Of a stretch of DNA of 64,000 nt, positions 12,978 to 25,197 are shown one piece after another. Positions within the stretch are counted from its first letter, which is position 1, and each line of letters opens with the position of its first letter. The DNA is from Coniochaeta sp. PMI_546 (lineage: Eukaryota > Ascomycota > Sordariomycetes > Coniochaetales > Coniochaetaceae): assembly GCA_021432605.1 (NCBI GenBank), contig MU271143.1, positions 9,277 to 73,276 on the forward strand, in the 5' to 3' direction. Under the pieces are notes generated by a model. The model saw only the letters and a list, made by a program, of their open reading frames with translations. It was not told the origin of the DNA and did no database searches. A program made the position numbers and the translations under genes.

Positions 12978-13578
12978 CCTCCAGGACCTCATCGCGGGTC
13001 AGACAGGCGGTACATGTACGAATATAGATGGAGGTCATCATCTGTGGACGAGGCCACGATCTTCGGAGCTAGCGTTTGCATGTCTGGAAAAGGCTCGTTC
13101 CTGTAAATGGACGAGGAGGAGCACTGAAGATCCGTTGAGCCTTGATATCCCCCTTTCCGTAATTCCTTTTTTTTTGTTTGGCTGTTGGCAGTCCTGGAGC
13201 TATTGTTCGCGCACATGTTGGTCGTTTTCTGCCTCTTTGTTGAGTTCGAATTACGGGGATACCCAGAACAGCCCTCTTATTTTTGAGCATAGCAGGCCAA
13301 TCTTCACCACATACCTGCGCTGATGTTATTGAAGTGGAAAAATACCCCCCTTCAGCACCATCCTTATTACATCCATGCCGGATACCAAGTCATACTTGCC
13401 GCCGGCAGACAGATAAAGCTGCCTGCATAGTCGCGTCTATCAATAAGCTTGACAATGCCAGCATGCCCATTGCCTCATTGCTCCGATACCATACCCCATA
13501 CCCCGTGCCTACTTGCTCGAACCCTACTATACACCACCCTCAGACTAAGTTATTCATTGGAGATAAAAAGCCGACAGC
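12978..13578. other. Convergent 3' flanks of the Arf6 and Ssn3 genes
   Basis: The 600 bases between two convergent genes hold their 3' UTRs. A T-rich run (CTTTTTTTTTTG-like, about 13167-13178) is the only notable feature. Confidence 0.5.
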
Positions 13579-14940
13579 TCACCCATCCTTAACCCTCTTG
13601 TTGGGTCTGACCAAGGTATCATCCGGGAGACCGCTCCTCTTCGTACCAGGCAACGAGCCCGTTCTGATGTCGTTGTCATCCTGGCTGACTCTCCGGTGTG
13701 GATATTCCATCTTCAGGCCCTCGAAGCAGTTGGCGCTGATCCGATCCGGACCAGTGGTAAAGAATGGGTGCTGTAGCGCCTGCGCTGCTGTCAGACGCTT
13801 TTCGGGATCATACTCCAACAGTCCTGAAAGGAGCTTGTAGCCTTCTTGTCCTAGACTGGCCAGAGACGGCGCCCCATTTCCGGCTGAAGTGGCACTGCCC
13901 GTTGCTTGGTTGATGGTGTTGTAGTACCACTTTTCAAGATGGCTTCCACCTCCGCCGGGCTGCTGGCGTTGTTGGTTCTGGTAATGGTGATGATGGTGGT
14001 GTCCGTGTGATGGCGCGCTGAGCGGTGGCTGTAGTGTCGATAGTTGGGAATAGTCCGGCATACTTGAGAGGAATGGCCATCGCTCTTTGGTCGGTAACCC
14101 CATGATGTCGACTATCTTCTGCATTTGGTTCCGCTGGAAAGGTACCGTCTTCTTGTTGTCCATCTTGGCCTCCTCTCCCTTGAAGATCGGGCGTAGAGAC
14201 AATAGCTCGGCGAATATGCACCCGATGGCCCACATGTCTATGGCCGGGGTGTAGTGTTTGCTGCCCAGTAACAGTTCTGGTGCGCGGTACCATATCGTCA
14301 CAACGACTTTATCGCCACTGAACAGAGCGTGTAGCGGCTTGTAGAACAGCCTTGCCAGGCCTAAATCACCGATTTTTACTTCGCCTGAGGAGGTAACCAT
14401 GATGTTGGCGGGTTTGAGGTCACGATGTAACACCCAGTTGGTGTGAAGGTACTGACACCCGTTGAGTAGCTGGAACATGATGGACTTGATGGTCGATGGC
14501 GGAATGGGATGCCGAGGCTGCTGAGTATGGTGGTGAATAATTTGCAAAAGGTCGTGCTCGGCGTACTCAAAGACCATGAAGATACACTTATCCTCTAGGA
14601 TGATCTCGATCAGCTTGATGACGTTCGGATGGCTGAGCTCGGAGCATAGTGCCATCTCCCTCACCGCTGACTGCGATATACCGGTGTAGGCTACCTGCTC
14701 TCCTTCTTTGTCCGGCTTGAACTTTTTGATGGCGAACTCGCCGGTCTGGCCCTGCCGGCCAAGGGCTTTATACACCCGTCCATAGGTACCGCTGCTAATG
14801 AACCCAACGACTTTGTATTTGTCGATGACCCGAACCTTGCTCTGGTAGCCGATGGGTCCTGTTCCCCTATCTGCGGGATCTATGATGGGCCAAGTGTGAG
14901 CAAGCGTCAAACCAGCATAGTGCGGGGACAAGGGCTATAT
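13579..14940 (-). CDS. SSN3: Mediator cyclin-dependent kinase Ssn3/CDK8 (5' end unresolved)
   Basis: About 450 residues carry a full protein kinase domain: ISSGTYGRVYKA glycine loop, EFAIKKFKPDKEG with the catalytic Lys, SQSAVREMALCSEL (the CDK8 SMSACRE-type C-helix), HRDLKPANIMV catalytic loop, IGDLGLARL in place of DFG, and WYRAPELLLGSKHYTPAIDMWA. The C-terminal DDNDIRTGSLPGTKRSGLPDD is a fungal Ssn3 signature. With cyclin C (Ssn8), Med12 and Med13 it forms the Mediator kinase module that phosphorylates the polymerase II tail and transcription factors. A His-rich insert (about 14000-14013) interrupts the lower lobe. The frame is closed upstream at about 14938 and its first codons hold no ATG, so a small 5' exon is missing; ATATAG at 14940-14935 is the probable 3' splice site. 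Confidence 0.9.
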
Positions 14941-16525
14941 CGAACAAATGAAGTTGTTATGGTTGACAGGCACCTCCCGTCGCAGCTGTGAGACGGTTCT
15001 AGGGAAGTTATCCATCCCAGCTGGTCGGCCTCGACGTGATAAGCCGACAGACGAGACCGTGAGAAGACGTGGGCCTCGACACACGACTTTGGAAGGCGAT
15101 GATGACGGCGTAAGGTGCCAACCATAAGGGCACAAGTCCGAACTTCCGGCTACCAAAGAAACAGAAGATACTGCCTGAAGATGGGGAGACGGAGTACAGT
15201 AAGAATCAAGTTAGAGACAAAGTGGAGGTAAACCACTGATATTACAAGAGCAGTCTCGATGTCGGGGTCGTGTGAGGCTTAAAGTGGATACGGTGGACGG
15301 TCGGGTCAATGATCAATCGAACCGCCGCCACTGCAGACTGGAGCCAACCGACGACATGGAGCCGAGATTGGGACGCTAGGTACTACCCGTGGACCCCTTT
15401 GAGCTCGGTGCCGATCACGCGAGGGACGGAGGAAAGCAGCGACGAGAATAGAACACAGATGGTCGCCCGAAGGCGAAGACGTGAAGTCATAAATCGAGCA
15501 GGCACGGGAAATAGAGTACAAGATGAGGTGCTCATATTGATCGTTCAGGGCCTGATGATAGTGATGGTGACCTTACCGTCAAAAGCAGCCTGGACACTTC
15601 GCTTCAGTGTCCCAGTGTGTCTCGAAGCTGACACCGATCCTGGACCGGAGGCAGCTGTCGGTGGATTGGTGAGACTCATTGATTTTCACTCGTATTGCCC
15701 CTTCTGTTTAGGTTGCTCGCAAGCGAATAAATCCTGTCCCGCCGCTTGGAAACTCGGAGGGTTTGCTAATCGCGCCTGTCCGTTAGGAAGGAATCGGTGG
15801 AATGCCTTAATCCTGGAACTCCGGTGTTGGACATGGAACTTTGATCTCCCGTCACTGCCACTCCGGCACAAACTGGGCTGTCGTGGTGCCCTGAGGTGGC
15901 TATTATGAACAAACGGAGGAAGGATCAAGCGAAAGAGAGCCGTCGCCCTGCCAAAACGGGAACAGGCTCAAACGGTCGGCGGCTATAAAAATGTGGATCG
16001 CTCGCTGAGAACCTGAAGGGAGCAACCTGGAATTGTCCGTCTTGTCCAGGCAGTGCAAAGACACACCTAGTTTGTCAACTGCTGATAGGATTGGCATATC
16101 AACATCCACATTAGAACGACGACACACTGAGATATCATTTTTGAGAAGAAAGGCAATCGAACGAAGAAGATGCGATGAGATGAGGAGAGGATGGGAGGAC
16201 GTCGAGCTCCGAAACCATCTGATTGTGCTGCTCGACTGTGGGAGCCGCCGAGGTTCAGAGTGGGGCCCAGAATGTGGCTTGATTGCATCCCGTCTCATAT
16301 GTGGCTGGGTAGTGTGGCCAGGTGTGTGGCTAGGGGTCCACCACAGGAACAGAACTTATCATTCCCACGCCTTGCTTGAGCCTACCTATGGACGCCGACC
16401 TGGCCGGTGCTCACCTAGCCAGCGTGAGCAAATATTGTATGTCACGCTTCATACTTGAAGTTCTTTTGAATACCCTCTCTACCTCTTGTCACAAAAACAA
16501 CGCTAAGCCCAGCAGAACTCCGCGC
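14941..16525. other. Intergenic stretch upstream of SSN3
   Basis: About 1.6 kb with the SSN3 promoter and an unresolved 5' exon on the left and the ARP2 3' flank on the right. A 199-codon plus-strand frame at 15309-15908 has no recognisable domain and odd composition, so I do not call it a gene. Confidence 0.45.
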
Positions 16526-17946
16526 CTATCTGCCTCCCAACTTCTTCAGCAGCTGTGACTTGTCGTCCTTGGCAGCATCCCATTCTCGCTTCGTGATCCA
16601 CATCGGCTCATTGTTTGCTATGATCTCTGCCAGCACGGCTCCGCCATGGTACACCATGTGTTTCCTCTGCGGCGGATCTTCTATCCTGACCTTGAACTTG
16701 GACAGGCGCTCCGGATTGCCCCCCAGGACGCGCGTGAGCCACAGCTGCTTCAGTTCTTTTTCGAGACGCGACGGCAACCCGGGGTACATACTCGTGCCGC
16801 CGGACAGTACAATAGCCTTGTAGAGGGATGAACGCACATCCACATCAGCCGACTGGATGGTGTTGAACAGCATCTCGCCCATGCCGGGCTGCTCGCAGTC
16901 TACTAGATGTGGCTGGAACAGGCACTCTGGCGCCTCGAAGCGTTCGCTACCAATGCGGATGACGCGTCCATCCGGTAGAGTGTAGCTTTCCACCAGCACG
17001 GTCGTGTCCTCGCTTAGCCGCTTGTCTAGCTCAAGGTCGTAGGAAACATAACACAGCTTTTCCTTGATCTGCCGGACTGTTTCGAAATCCGCAGTGCGGT
17101 TCAGAGGGTAGCCCCTCCGGGTGAGTAGCGCAATGAGGTTCCGGGTGACGTCTCGGCCGGCGACGTCCAAGCGCTTGGTTAGGTGGGTGAGGACGACAGA
17201 TTCGTAGACCGGCACAATGTGCGTTACGCCATCGCCTGAGTCGACAACTACACCAGATGTGAGACCTGTCGATCACCAGAGTTAGCATGTCGTGGCCTGA
17301 TTCTTGTTCGTTCGGGATGATACCGAGTAGGGGCGACTGACCTTGGGCATAGAGCGCGAGCACAGCCTGTGTAGCGACATAGACAGCCTCGACGTTAAAG
17401 ACCTCGAACATGACTCTGCACATCTCCAGTCTGTTGCTGAGAGGGTTCATCGGCGGCTCGGTGAGGAGGATCTTCCGTCCAGCCGGGTTTATGTTCAGCT
17501 TCTCCCTGAAGATGTAGTCGCACAGTCCCGCCATATCCGGCCAGTTTTTCACAATGCCGTTCTCCATGGGGTAGCTAATCTGAAGCATGGTGCGCGCCGC
17601 CGCTGCTTCGGAGCCGTACATTATGTCCTTGAGCTGCACATTGTTGTCGCCCTTCTCCTCGGTTCGAAGGATCGGTCGGCCTACGATCGATGGCTCGACA
17701 ACTACTGGGGAGCTGTTCTGTCCGGCATAGCCTACTTTTAGGAAGCCGGTTCCGCCGTCGAGAACTACGTGGGAATAGAATGGTTAGCAATTAGTGCATC
17801 CTGAGAAGTTGCAGCCAGAAGTCCCAAGGGGTGAAGGAGGGCAGGTCGGTTGTCGGATTCGTCTGATTGACGCATAACCACTCTGCAGCATCGTACACAA
17901 GTCATTGGAGGAAGTGGCAGTTACCTATGGGGCGATTGTCAGCCAT
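16526..17946 (-). CDS. ARP2: Actin-related protein 2 (Arp2/3 complex)
   Basis: Three exons (17946-17925, 17764-17342, 17265-16526) give 394 residues, the normal Arp2 length. Exon 1 codes MADNRPI and splices inside the codon before [17 protein letters not shown], the first nucleotide-binding loop of the actin fold. Later landmarks are FPSIVGRP-like [35 protein letters not shown], the second phosphate loop [17 protein letters not shown], and [20 protein letters not shown]. Arp2 pairs with Arp3 as the template for branched actin filaments at endocytic patches. Splice donors are GTAACT and GTCAGT. It is divergent from the racemase gene. Confidence 0.95.
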
Positions 17947-19189
17947 AGCTGCGAAATGGGATTCTCTAGACAGTCGTTTGGACGGTGTATTGCAAGGTGT
18001 CGTAGAGGTTGTTTGAAACTCTGGGAGGCTTAGGCAGGCTGATGGAGGTGCATCACGTCGCCAATGTGACGACAGTTGAATGGCGGGGTTAGGCTGACTG
18101 GCTTTGGCCGGCTGACAGCTGCCGGGCGGCAGGGTGGGTCTTGACGTTGTTATGCTGTGCTGTGCCACCAGTTTGTGAGTCTAGAGTACCAGGTTCACCA
18201 GGTTCTCACATCCAACATTGCGTGCGGTTAATGTGTGATGATTCGTCGCAAATGATGAGCGAAGCCGGGCGGCATTTACAGAGCCCTCAGTAATTCGGTA
18301 TTTCGGACGGCAACCGAGAAAAGACGATAGCAAGATGCCCCTTTGAACTTATGATAGTATGTATACATTCCAGAACCGGGCCACCAGTTCAGGAAGCTGC
18401 TTAAGCTCGAGTTCTAGCTGCTTTCTTTGTTCTCATATGTGTTGCGATCCTAGAGGAAGTCAAGGTGAGCAGACTCAGCTACGAACACTATACGAACCCT
18501 TACTTCAGCACCTACAGCTGCGTAACAGAGTTGAAAATAACAGCCTCGCTAGAGCTTATTTCTTTGACTATTAAAATTTCCTCGGTTCATACAAAGACTC
18601 TCAGTTACGAGTACCTGATGCAGACTTAACCTGGGCGAGAGACATCCGGGCTGAACGAACGACTGGTTTGCCATTTGTTTACCAGTCCACTCACCAGGTA
18701 TCGCAACTTGGATGCAGACAATTAGTTTGGCGACTTACTTAGGCGCAGGAATTACATCAAGGCGTGGACACCATGTAGGAAGATAATTTTCGCGTACCCT
18801 ATCCTTACCAATTGATCAGATGGTTTCGTGAAAATAGGGGTTCAGCATTGATGGTCCACCGATGGCCAGCGAATCCAAGGGCCTCAGGTTTGGCAACTTC
18901 ATTGCAAGTAATAGTGTATCAATACTGGGCAGATGCGGATGTTGCTTGTGGTTGTGGCCTCTTGATAAGAGTCTCCACATTCGAGGAGTTCCTATATATA
19001 AGGTACCTTACCTTAAGGTACTCAACAGACAGCACAAATGCGTACCCCACATTGACAAGCTCCGATGTCAACTCCCTCGACATCTTCTCGACGAGGCCAA
19101 ACATTCCCCGGTCACCTTTCCGGGAACGACAGACAGCAAGCATACATAGCTAGTGAAGTGCCCAGTAGGCAGTGAGATCTTGCATCAAA
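17947..19189. promoter_or_regulatory. Divergent intergenic region between ARP2 and the racemase gene
   Basis: About 1.24 kb upstream of both genes. No gene was recognised. It contains an AAGGT/TACCT island at 19001-19020 directly preceded by TATATA. Confidence 0.4.
19001..19020. repeat. AAGGT/TACCT palindromic island
   Basis: The plus strand reads AGGTACCTTACCTTAAGGTA, with inverted AAGGTA ends around TACCTTACCTTA. It lies about 170 bases upstream of the racemase ATG and just after a TATATA run. Confidence 0.55.
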
Positions 19190-20037
19190 ATGACACTCAG
19201 ACTCCCTCGCCAGTCTACCAGAATCCTGGTCGTGAACCCTAACTCCTCTGAATCCATGACACATGGTGTCGAGGAGGCCATCAAACGAGTGAAATTAGCA
19301 GATGTAAGCACCAACGGGGGTTCTTAGTGCGATGCTTGCTAACAATGAAGAAGAATACAGAAATAATCACCTATACTGCACCTCCCGAGAGCCCTGCAAG
19401 CATCAACACGGGCGAAGATGTGGCTCTCAGCGCGGACGTGGTATACAAGAGCCTCAAAGGTAGATTAGCAGACTATGACGCCGTTCTAGTGGCCTGTTAC
19501 AGCGTACACCCGCTCGTGCAGCGACTGGCGCGGGACAGTCCACATCTCGCCGTGACCGGCATCTTCGAGGCGAGCGTACTTGCTACTCTATCCCTACTGG
19601 GTCCACCCTTGACGTCTGCCGGCGAGGATGAGAAGTCGAGGATGTGGGGCGTCGTGACAACGGGCAAGTTCTGGGAGGCGCATCTGTCTGACGGAGTAAA
19701 GCACTTCCTCGGACAGAAGACGGACGAGGCGAACTTCAAATTTGGTGGCGTCGAGTCCACAGGCTTGAATGCAGGTGACTTTCACGGAGGAGTTGATCCG
19801 GCAGTCATCCGTCAAAAGCTCAAGGAAGCGACGCAGAGGCTGCTGAGCAAGGGACCTGTGGAGTGTGTAGTCATGGGCTGTGCTGGCATGGCGGGATTGG
19901 AGGACATCATTAGGGACGCAACGGAGGAGAAATACGGCAAAGAGCAGGCCGAGAAGCTGTTTGTTGTTGATGGGGTACTGGCTGGAGTTGGGCTGCTGGA
20001 GCAGACGGTCAAGAACAGGAGGATGTTCAGGAAATAG
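19190..20037 (+). CDS. Asp/Glu/hydantoin racemase family protein (Dcg1-like)
   Basis: Two exons: 19190-19303 and about 19354-20037 (an AG three bases earlier, giving one more Lys, is equally possible), for 265-266 residues. The start TRILVVNPNSSESMT is the hallmark of the family. The two catalytic Cys sites are visible: VACYSVHPL (about residue 86) and VMGCAGMAGLEDI near residue 195. These enzymes invert the chiral centre of amino acids or hydantoins with two cysteines as acid-base pair; yeast Dcg1 is under nitrogen catabolite control with the allantoin genes, but its substrate is unknown. The intron is short (47 or 50 bases), with a GCTAAC branch site 10-20 bases before the acceptor. Confidence 0.85.
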
Positions 20038-20185
20038 GTGAGACTGATGCTTGAGAGGAAGAAAGTAGGATTCGTCGCTTACGATGCTTATGAACCACTA
20101 TCCGATATCAGTACAAACCAGTACAAACCAGTCCATCGACAGCCAAATCGTATCCCGTAGCGCCGTGAAACAACCCTTGCCCTGA

Positions 20186-21835
20186 TCAGTCAAGACGCCT
20201 AGTCCGTCCCCACACCTCATCGGCATCCTTCTTGCCCAGCGTCTCCGGCACCCTGATAGAAATGAACAATCCCCACAGCACGGACAAGGCGGCAAAGATG
20301 AAGTAAACCCACCCAGCTCCGCCAAAGCGCTCGTTGAGAGCAGTATTGACGATGGGAAAGAACTGCGCTACCAGGAAAGTAGCCACGTAGTTAGCAGCTA
20401 GACTCCAAGACTGAGTAGCGCCAACAGCTTCTTGCCCGACCAGCTCTGAAGCCATGATGAAAGGCACCGGCCCCAAGCCGACGGCAAAAAATGCCACGAA
20501 CAAGAGCACGGAAAGGGCCGACAGAATCTTGACGCCAAACACGATCGAGAGTGCCAGTGCAAGCGAGCTCGCGCCCTGGCCGGCGATAGAGAGAAGCAAA
20601 CATGTTTTCCGTCCGAGCCGGTCAGGAAGCGGCGAGCATGCCATGGTGGTGATGAGGTTAATGGCAGAGATTATGATGGTCAACAGTGCCGAGTTTACCG
20701 GGAGAAGATCCTTCAGGAGAGAAACCGAATACATGATAATCGAGTTGACGCCGCCGAACTGCTGAGCGAACATGATCCCGACCACGGCAATGATAGCTGG
20801 CCGATACAGTGGATCCTTGACCACTTCCACGAAGCCAAGGTGCGAACCACTTTGCTTGGATGGGGCGGAAGTCGGCTCGCCATCGCGGGCAAGCAGACCC
20901 TCTTCCTCGCCGGGCAACTCCTCGCCATCTGCCTCGCCCCACGCATTGACCTCTTCGTCAACTCCGACATCGTGGCCCCTGATCCGCTGCAGGTTCCTCC
21001 TTGCCTTGGCCACGTCTCCCTTGGTGGTGGCCAGCCAAGCCGGACTCTCTGGCATAGCAAACGAGCCCAGTGTCTGGCCAACCGCAATGAACAGGCCAGT
21101 GGCCAGAATCCACCGCCAAGCGCTACCGTAGCTGAGGAAGAATCCCAGCGTCTGAACGATCAAGATGCCGATGTTGATGCTGATCTGCGTGAATGCTCCG
21201 AAGAAGCCTCGCGAGGCGGGAGGTGACACCTCACTGATGTACAGTGGGACAATGACCGTGCTGCCACCGGCCCCGACACCAACAATCAAGCGACCGAGTG
21301 CCATGATTGGAATAGAACCCGCAACGGTTTCAATCAGCGAGCCGAGTATGTATAAGGCGCCGGTGAGGCGCATAGAGAGTAGGCGGCCGCGTGACGAGGT
21401 TATCGGCCCTGCCGCAAGAGCACCGGCAAGTCCGCCGACGGTGAATACGGAAGACACTATGGCGAACTGAGCGTCGGTCATGGGTATGCAATCTGGCAGG
21501 GACAGAAACGAGGCCGATGTCGTCGTACTGGAGCGCCGGACGAGGAGACTGGAAAGGAGGGTCGAGAGGGAGATGCTCTTCTTCGCGCAGGTAATGACAT
21601 CTTGGGGTGCGTTCAGGGCGCCCTGAACATGTTAGTAAGACGCAAACAGGGGAGAGAGAGACATGATTCCCCGAGGAGCATCTGCAACCGTTGTCGCGAG
21701 CCCAGACGCGGTGCAAGAGAGTTCACGACGTACCAGGTGGAAGCCGAACTGCAGCGGACCGAGGGTGGAGATCGCGATGATCAGGAGAAGATAGAGGGAC
21801 ACATCTTGGCCAAGACGGCCTAACGCTGAAGACAT
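20186..21835 (-). CDS. MFS sugar-type transporter (Vps73-like)
   Basis: Two exons (21835-21734 and 21622-20186) give 512 residues with about 12 membrane spans. Exon 1 codes MSSALGRLGQDVSLYLLLIIAISTLGPLQFGFHL; the join restores FGFHLGALNAPQDVITC, typical of the fungal Vps73-like branch. Sugar-porter marks are GRLIVGVGAG, PLYISEVSP, PESPAWLATTKGD, FGGVNSIIMYS, DRLGRK, and PETLGKKDADEVW at the end. An acidic loop (GEADGEELPGEEEG) sits between the two halves. The frame upstream of 21835 opens on GTG only, so I chose the ATG at 21835. Substrate and membrane are unknown; yeast Vps73 affects vacuolar sorting. It is convergent with the racemase gene, only about 150 bases away. Confidence 0.88.
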
Positions 21836-22273
21836 GCCAGCGTTAGCAAAGCCAAGTAGGCTTCGATTGCGCCGTATCGTGTATGCTTCTGTACTGAGAG
21901 ACTGGGGCGGTGATGTTGTAAGGTTACTGTTGAATTGGTGAGCCACAGGATCGTCGAGGTCATTGGACAGGCACACTAAGGTAAGTCTAAACGTGGGGTA
22001 GCTGAGGACCCCCCGTCTTGGCAGGAGCTGTTCCGGCCAGTTGGGTAGATCGTCCGGTTAGAGGCGACGACCGTGAATAGCCGTGATGCCTCGTCGTTCG
22101 AAACTTTGTTTGTTCGCATAAACAGCACGATGGAAAGATTGCGGTTGATAGTTAGGATATGGTATATATTAATATATCTTGGTGAGGACATCTTTGAGAG
22201 TTCCGAGAGATCACTTCGCCTGTATTTTGGCTAGTTTCTAAAAGAAACTACATTCTTTGCTACCGTCGTCCCC
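21836..22273. other. Promoter of the MFS carrier and 3' flank of the NmrA-like gene
   Basis: About 440 bases; AT-rich core around 22150-22175 (TATATATTAATATAT). No open frame of interest. Confidence 0.45.
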
Positions 22274-23368
22274 TCAAAAGCCTTGCTCATTTTTGTACCC
22301 ACCGGCCAATGCTCTCTTAACGGCGATCTCAAGTGAGTCGGCGTCTCCTTCCTTGATGCCGACAACCTCATTATCGTTCTTCTCATAGAGGGTGCCGCCT
22401 TCAGCCCAGATCCTGCGTAGTGTCACGGCCGTCGCTTTGGGGCTGCCCTCCTCCCACAGCTTCGCCTCCAACTTCCTGATGTCGTCGAGGGTGGTGGAAG
22501 ACACAGTCCACTTAGCACCGGTCTGTTTCTCGTACTCTGCCAAGACCTGCTTAGGCGTGACGACGAAAGACTGAACCTTCAGAGCCTTGCCGTAAGACCG
22601 TTCAGGATGTCTCAGGGTCGCAACTACAAACTTCCCGACGCTTTTCAGTTGTTAGCACGCTGACACGAAACCGCCAGAACGGAGGACGTCAAGAAACTCA
22701 CTCCCACATGGTGCAAAACCCAACCTTGCCTTCTCCGCCGTCAATGACATGAGCAACTTTGTTCTGCACGTCAAAGCCTCCAGCTTGTTCTGCCCCCGGA
22801 GCGACATCGACCCACATGTCGAAATACGGCCCCGTCACAACGTAAGTAACCTTGACGCGCTTCAGGTTCTCCCTCGCGAACTTCCGCACCTTCAGCTTGA
22901 GCTGATGCGGCTTCTCATTGGGGCTCTTGGCGTTGTGCTCGATATCGGTACCATACTCGCTGGGAAGGAACCACTTGACGCTGCCGGACTCCTCAGCCAG
23001 ACGCAGGAGCTCGATCTGCGAGTCAATGACACCGCGGCCGACAGCCGACACCACTGTGTCGGCGCCGGTGGAGGCGTATGCATCCGAGATATCTTTAGGA
23101 TTGGTGATGTCACCCTCGATGACAGACAGCCCAGAGGACTTCCACTTGGAGAGCAGCGACGCTTTAGTAGACGCCGTATTGGCCGATGTAAAAAGAAAGA
23201 CATGTTTGAAGTTCGGCTTGGCGGCGAGAATGCTCGATGTGATGTAGCTGTTCATACATTCAGCACTCCCATCACCATCACGACAAGCTCGACAGCGGGG
23301 GCTATTTACCGTCCAATCGTGCCAGTTCCCCCAAAAATGAGGATCTTGGTCGGTATAGAGCTCGTCAT
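22274..23368 (-). CDS. NmrA-like / isoflavone reductase-type NAD(P)H-binding protein
   Basis: Three exons (23368-23310, 23247-22702, 22640-22274) give 323 residues. The start TKILIFGGTGTIGR holds the Rossmann GGTGxxG, with the Arg codon split by intron 1. Next come HVFLFTSANTAS, VIEGDITNPKDISDAY, ADTVVSAVGR and KWFLPSEYGTDIEH, the standard order in NmrA/PCBER-type atypical short-chain dehydrogenases. The third exon joins as TMWDVGKFVVATLRHP. Members are either reductases of phenylpropanoid-like compounds or redox sensors such as NmrA, which restrains the nitrogen GATA factor AreA. The active-site Lys of true reductases is not obvious, so I keep the function open. Confidence 0.82.
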
Positions 23369-24174
23369 CGTGATATGTTCCCACGTTGATAGCTTGCGTG
23401 AGGATGCTTGGTTTGCTTGGTAATGAGTGCAGTCACACTTGGAGAAAGATGCCCACGGTTTATGTCGATGGGCGGCTAGTCGAGGTTAAGTTCGGCAGAG
23501 ATACGGAAACTGGCACAAAATAGCCCAGACTGCTTGACTCGAGCTTCAAGTTGAGACGTTGACAACGCGACCGTCTAGGATTGCCAGATACTATCAATAG
23601 AGTTCGGAACCATCATTGCAAGGTCTCATAATGGTCATCGCGGCAGAGGTCCTGATATCGGAGGCAGCACGTCATAGTCCGGCGGTCCAACGAGAGGAAA
23701 TCATTGGTCAGGGTGTAACTTCCCCGCAGACGACGCCTTTGGGGGTCCACATGGCGGGAAAGCGGGCTCGCAAACAAGCCAGGCAGTCCAGGGGTATCAT
23801 TCCATACATATCACGATGACCAGTGACGCTCCCCGTGCGAGGCCCTCGGGCTAGAACATCCGCAAGACGCGTCATACCAGCCCTAGAAGAGCATGAAGTC
23901 TCGCCGGCTTCAAGGAGGCCAACCACGGCGCTCATCACACCTCGTTTCGGACGATCTCACCGTGAGACGATGACCCTTGAAGCTGACTGCTTCACACTGG
24001 CTAACAAAATCTTGGAGGAGACAACGAAAGAATAACCAAGTGACATTCGTGATGCTTGGTCGCTTCCGTTTGTAACCCTCAGGGAGACACTGGAGGAGTA
24101 CTGCTGTGTTCTCGCACATGGTAGCGCACACACAGACAGGGCTCTTAAGATAACATCGTCCAAAGGAAGGAAAT
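23369..24174. other. Intergenic stretch, nothing recognised
   Basis: Upstream region of the NmrA-like gene and 3' flank of the Rieske gene. Short frames only. Confidence 0.5.
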
Positions 24175-24773
24175 CTAGCCTACTCTCGGCTTCCTCCTCA
24201 CCCAAACCTCTTTGTCTTCTACATCAGAAACACTGTCTGTGTTTCCAGGAGATGCTAACACGTTGGTGCCCTCACCCGCTTCACGGAGTTGAATCTCCCA
24301 AAGGGGGAGCTTGTAGCCGCCACGATCTGACATGCCCGAGAACAGATCGAAGGACCAATTATGCTTTGGGCAGCTTATCCCAGCGCTAAGAGTAACTCCA
24401 AAATCCTCAATATCAAAGAGAATGCCTTGGGAGAGCGGGTAGGACGAATGCGGACAGCTCTGGGAAAGATGATCAGTTTATAAACACGGATGACCTTGAA
24501 CAAGATTATACATACGTGGTCAATGGCATGAAATTGGCCACGGAACCGGAAGACTAGGACTTGGTCCTTCAAGTCCATTCCAATATCGGCAATCGGCACC
24601 TGCGCCCCTTGCGAAGCGTCTTGTTGAGGGATATGGAAGACTTTGCATCCCGGTGTGGCATCTCCTTTGCACAGCAGCGGTTGAGAGATGAGGTCAGGAA
24701 ACGACGAGGCGCGGCCGACGGGAAACCAGTCTGAGCTAGCTTGAGAGACTCCACGGAATGGTTCCGTCTGCAT
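24175..24773 (-). CDS. Small Rieske [2Fe-2S] domain protein
   Basis: Two exons (24773-24516 and 24459-24175) give 180 residues. The intron falls exactly before the first cluster ligand: exon 1 ends FRFRGQFHAIDH and exon 2 starts SCPHSSYPL. The cluster motifs are C-P-H and, 25 residues later, C-P-K-H-N-W, so all four ligands (two Cys, two His) are present. The N-terminal SDWFPVGRASSFPD and the ending VWVRRKPRVG are shared by a fungal family of stand-alone Rieske proteins of unknown role. No catalytic oxygenase domain is attached, so it may pass electrons to a partner. The ATG at 24773 is the first after an in-frame stop, though an extra 5' exon is not excluded. Confidence 0.8.
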
Positions 24774-25197
24774 ATTCTTCTGCTTCGTCTGCCCGAGCCG
24801 GATAACAAAGTGTTTGACAAGCTTCGAGGGTGACTGTCACGCTCCCAAGGAGAGCCGATTGAAGGTTTTGGTGAGGCTCACGTCACCTACCAGTAGCAGA
24901 ATCTAGAATGGCCAGGCCTCTCGACATGTTGAGTTGTGCAGGTATAGGCATGGTATTATTGCGGCAAGACAGTTTAACTATTTTTGACGCCTACGGATTC
25001 CACCACGACGGTTCTTCAGTTGAGGTGAAAAGAGGTGGATCCACAAGTGAAGCTCTCCAAATCTCTCATTGGTACGGCGGCCATGCGACTCCACTTTACC
25101 GGCCCCGCCCCGGCCGCCAGCGAGACAAGGGCCTCTCGAATTTTTTTCCCTGGGCGCATCAAGCTCGTTGAAGCATTGCGCTCGGTAATCAACTGCC
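24774..25197. promoter_or_regulatory. Divergent promoter between the Rieske gene and RPA43
   Basis: About 425 bases shared by two divergent genes. No distinct binding site was recognised. Confidence 0.4.

Noticed and set aside
15309-15908. 199-codon plus-strand frame upstream of SSN3
   Set aside because: No domain, odd composition, no splice or promoter support; likely chance.
22892-23423. Several overlapping frames opposite the NmrA-like gene
   Set aside because: All are antisense to conserved exons and show no domain.
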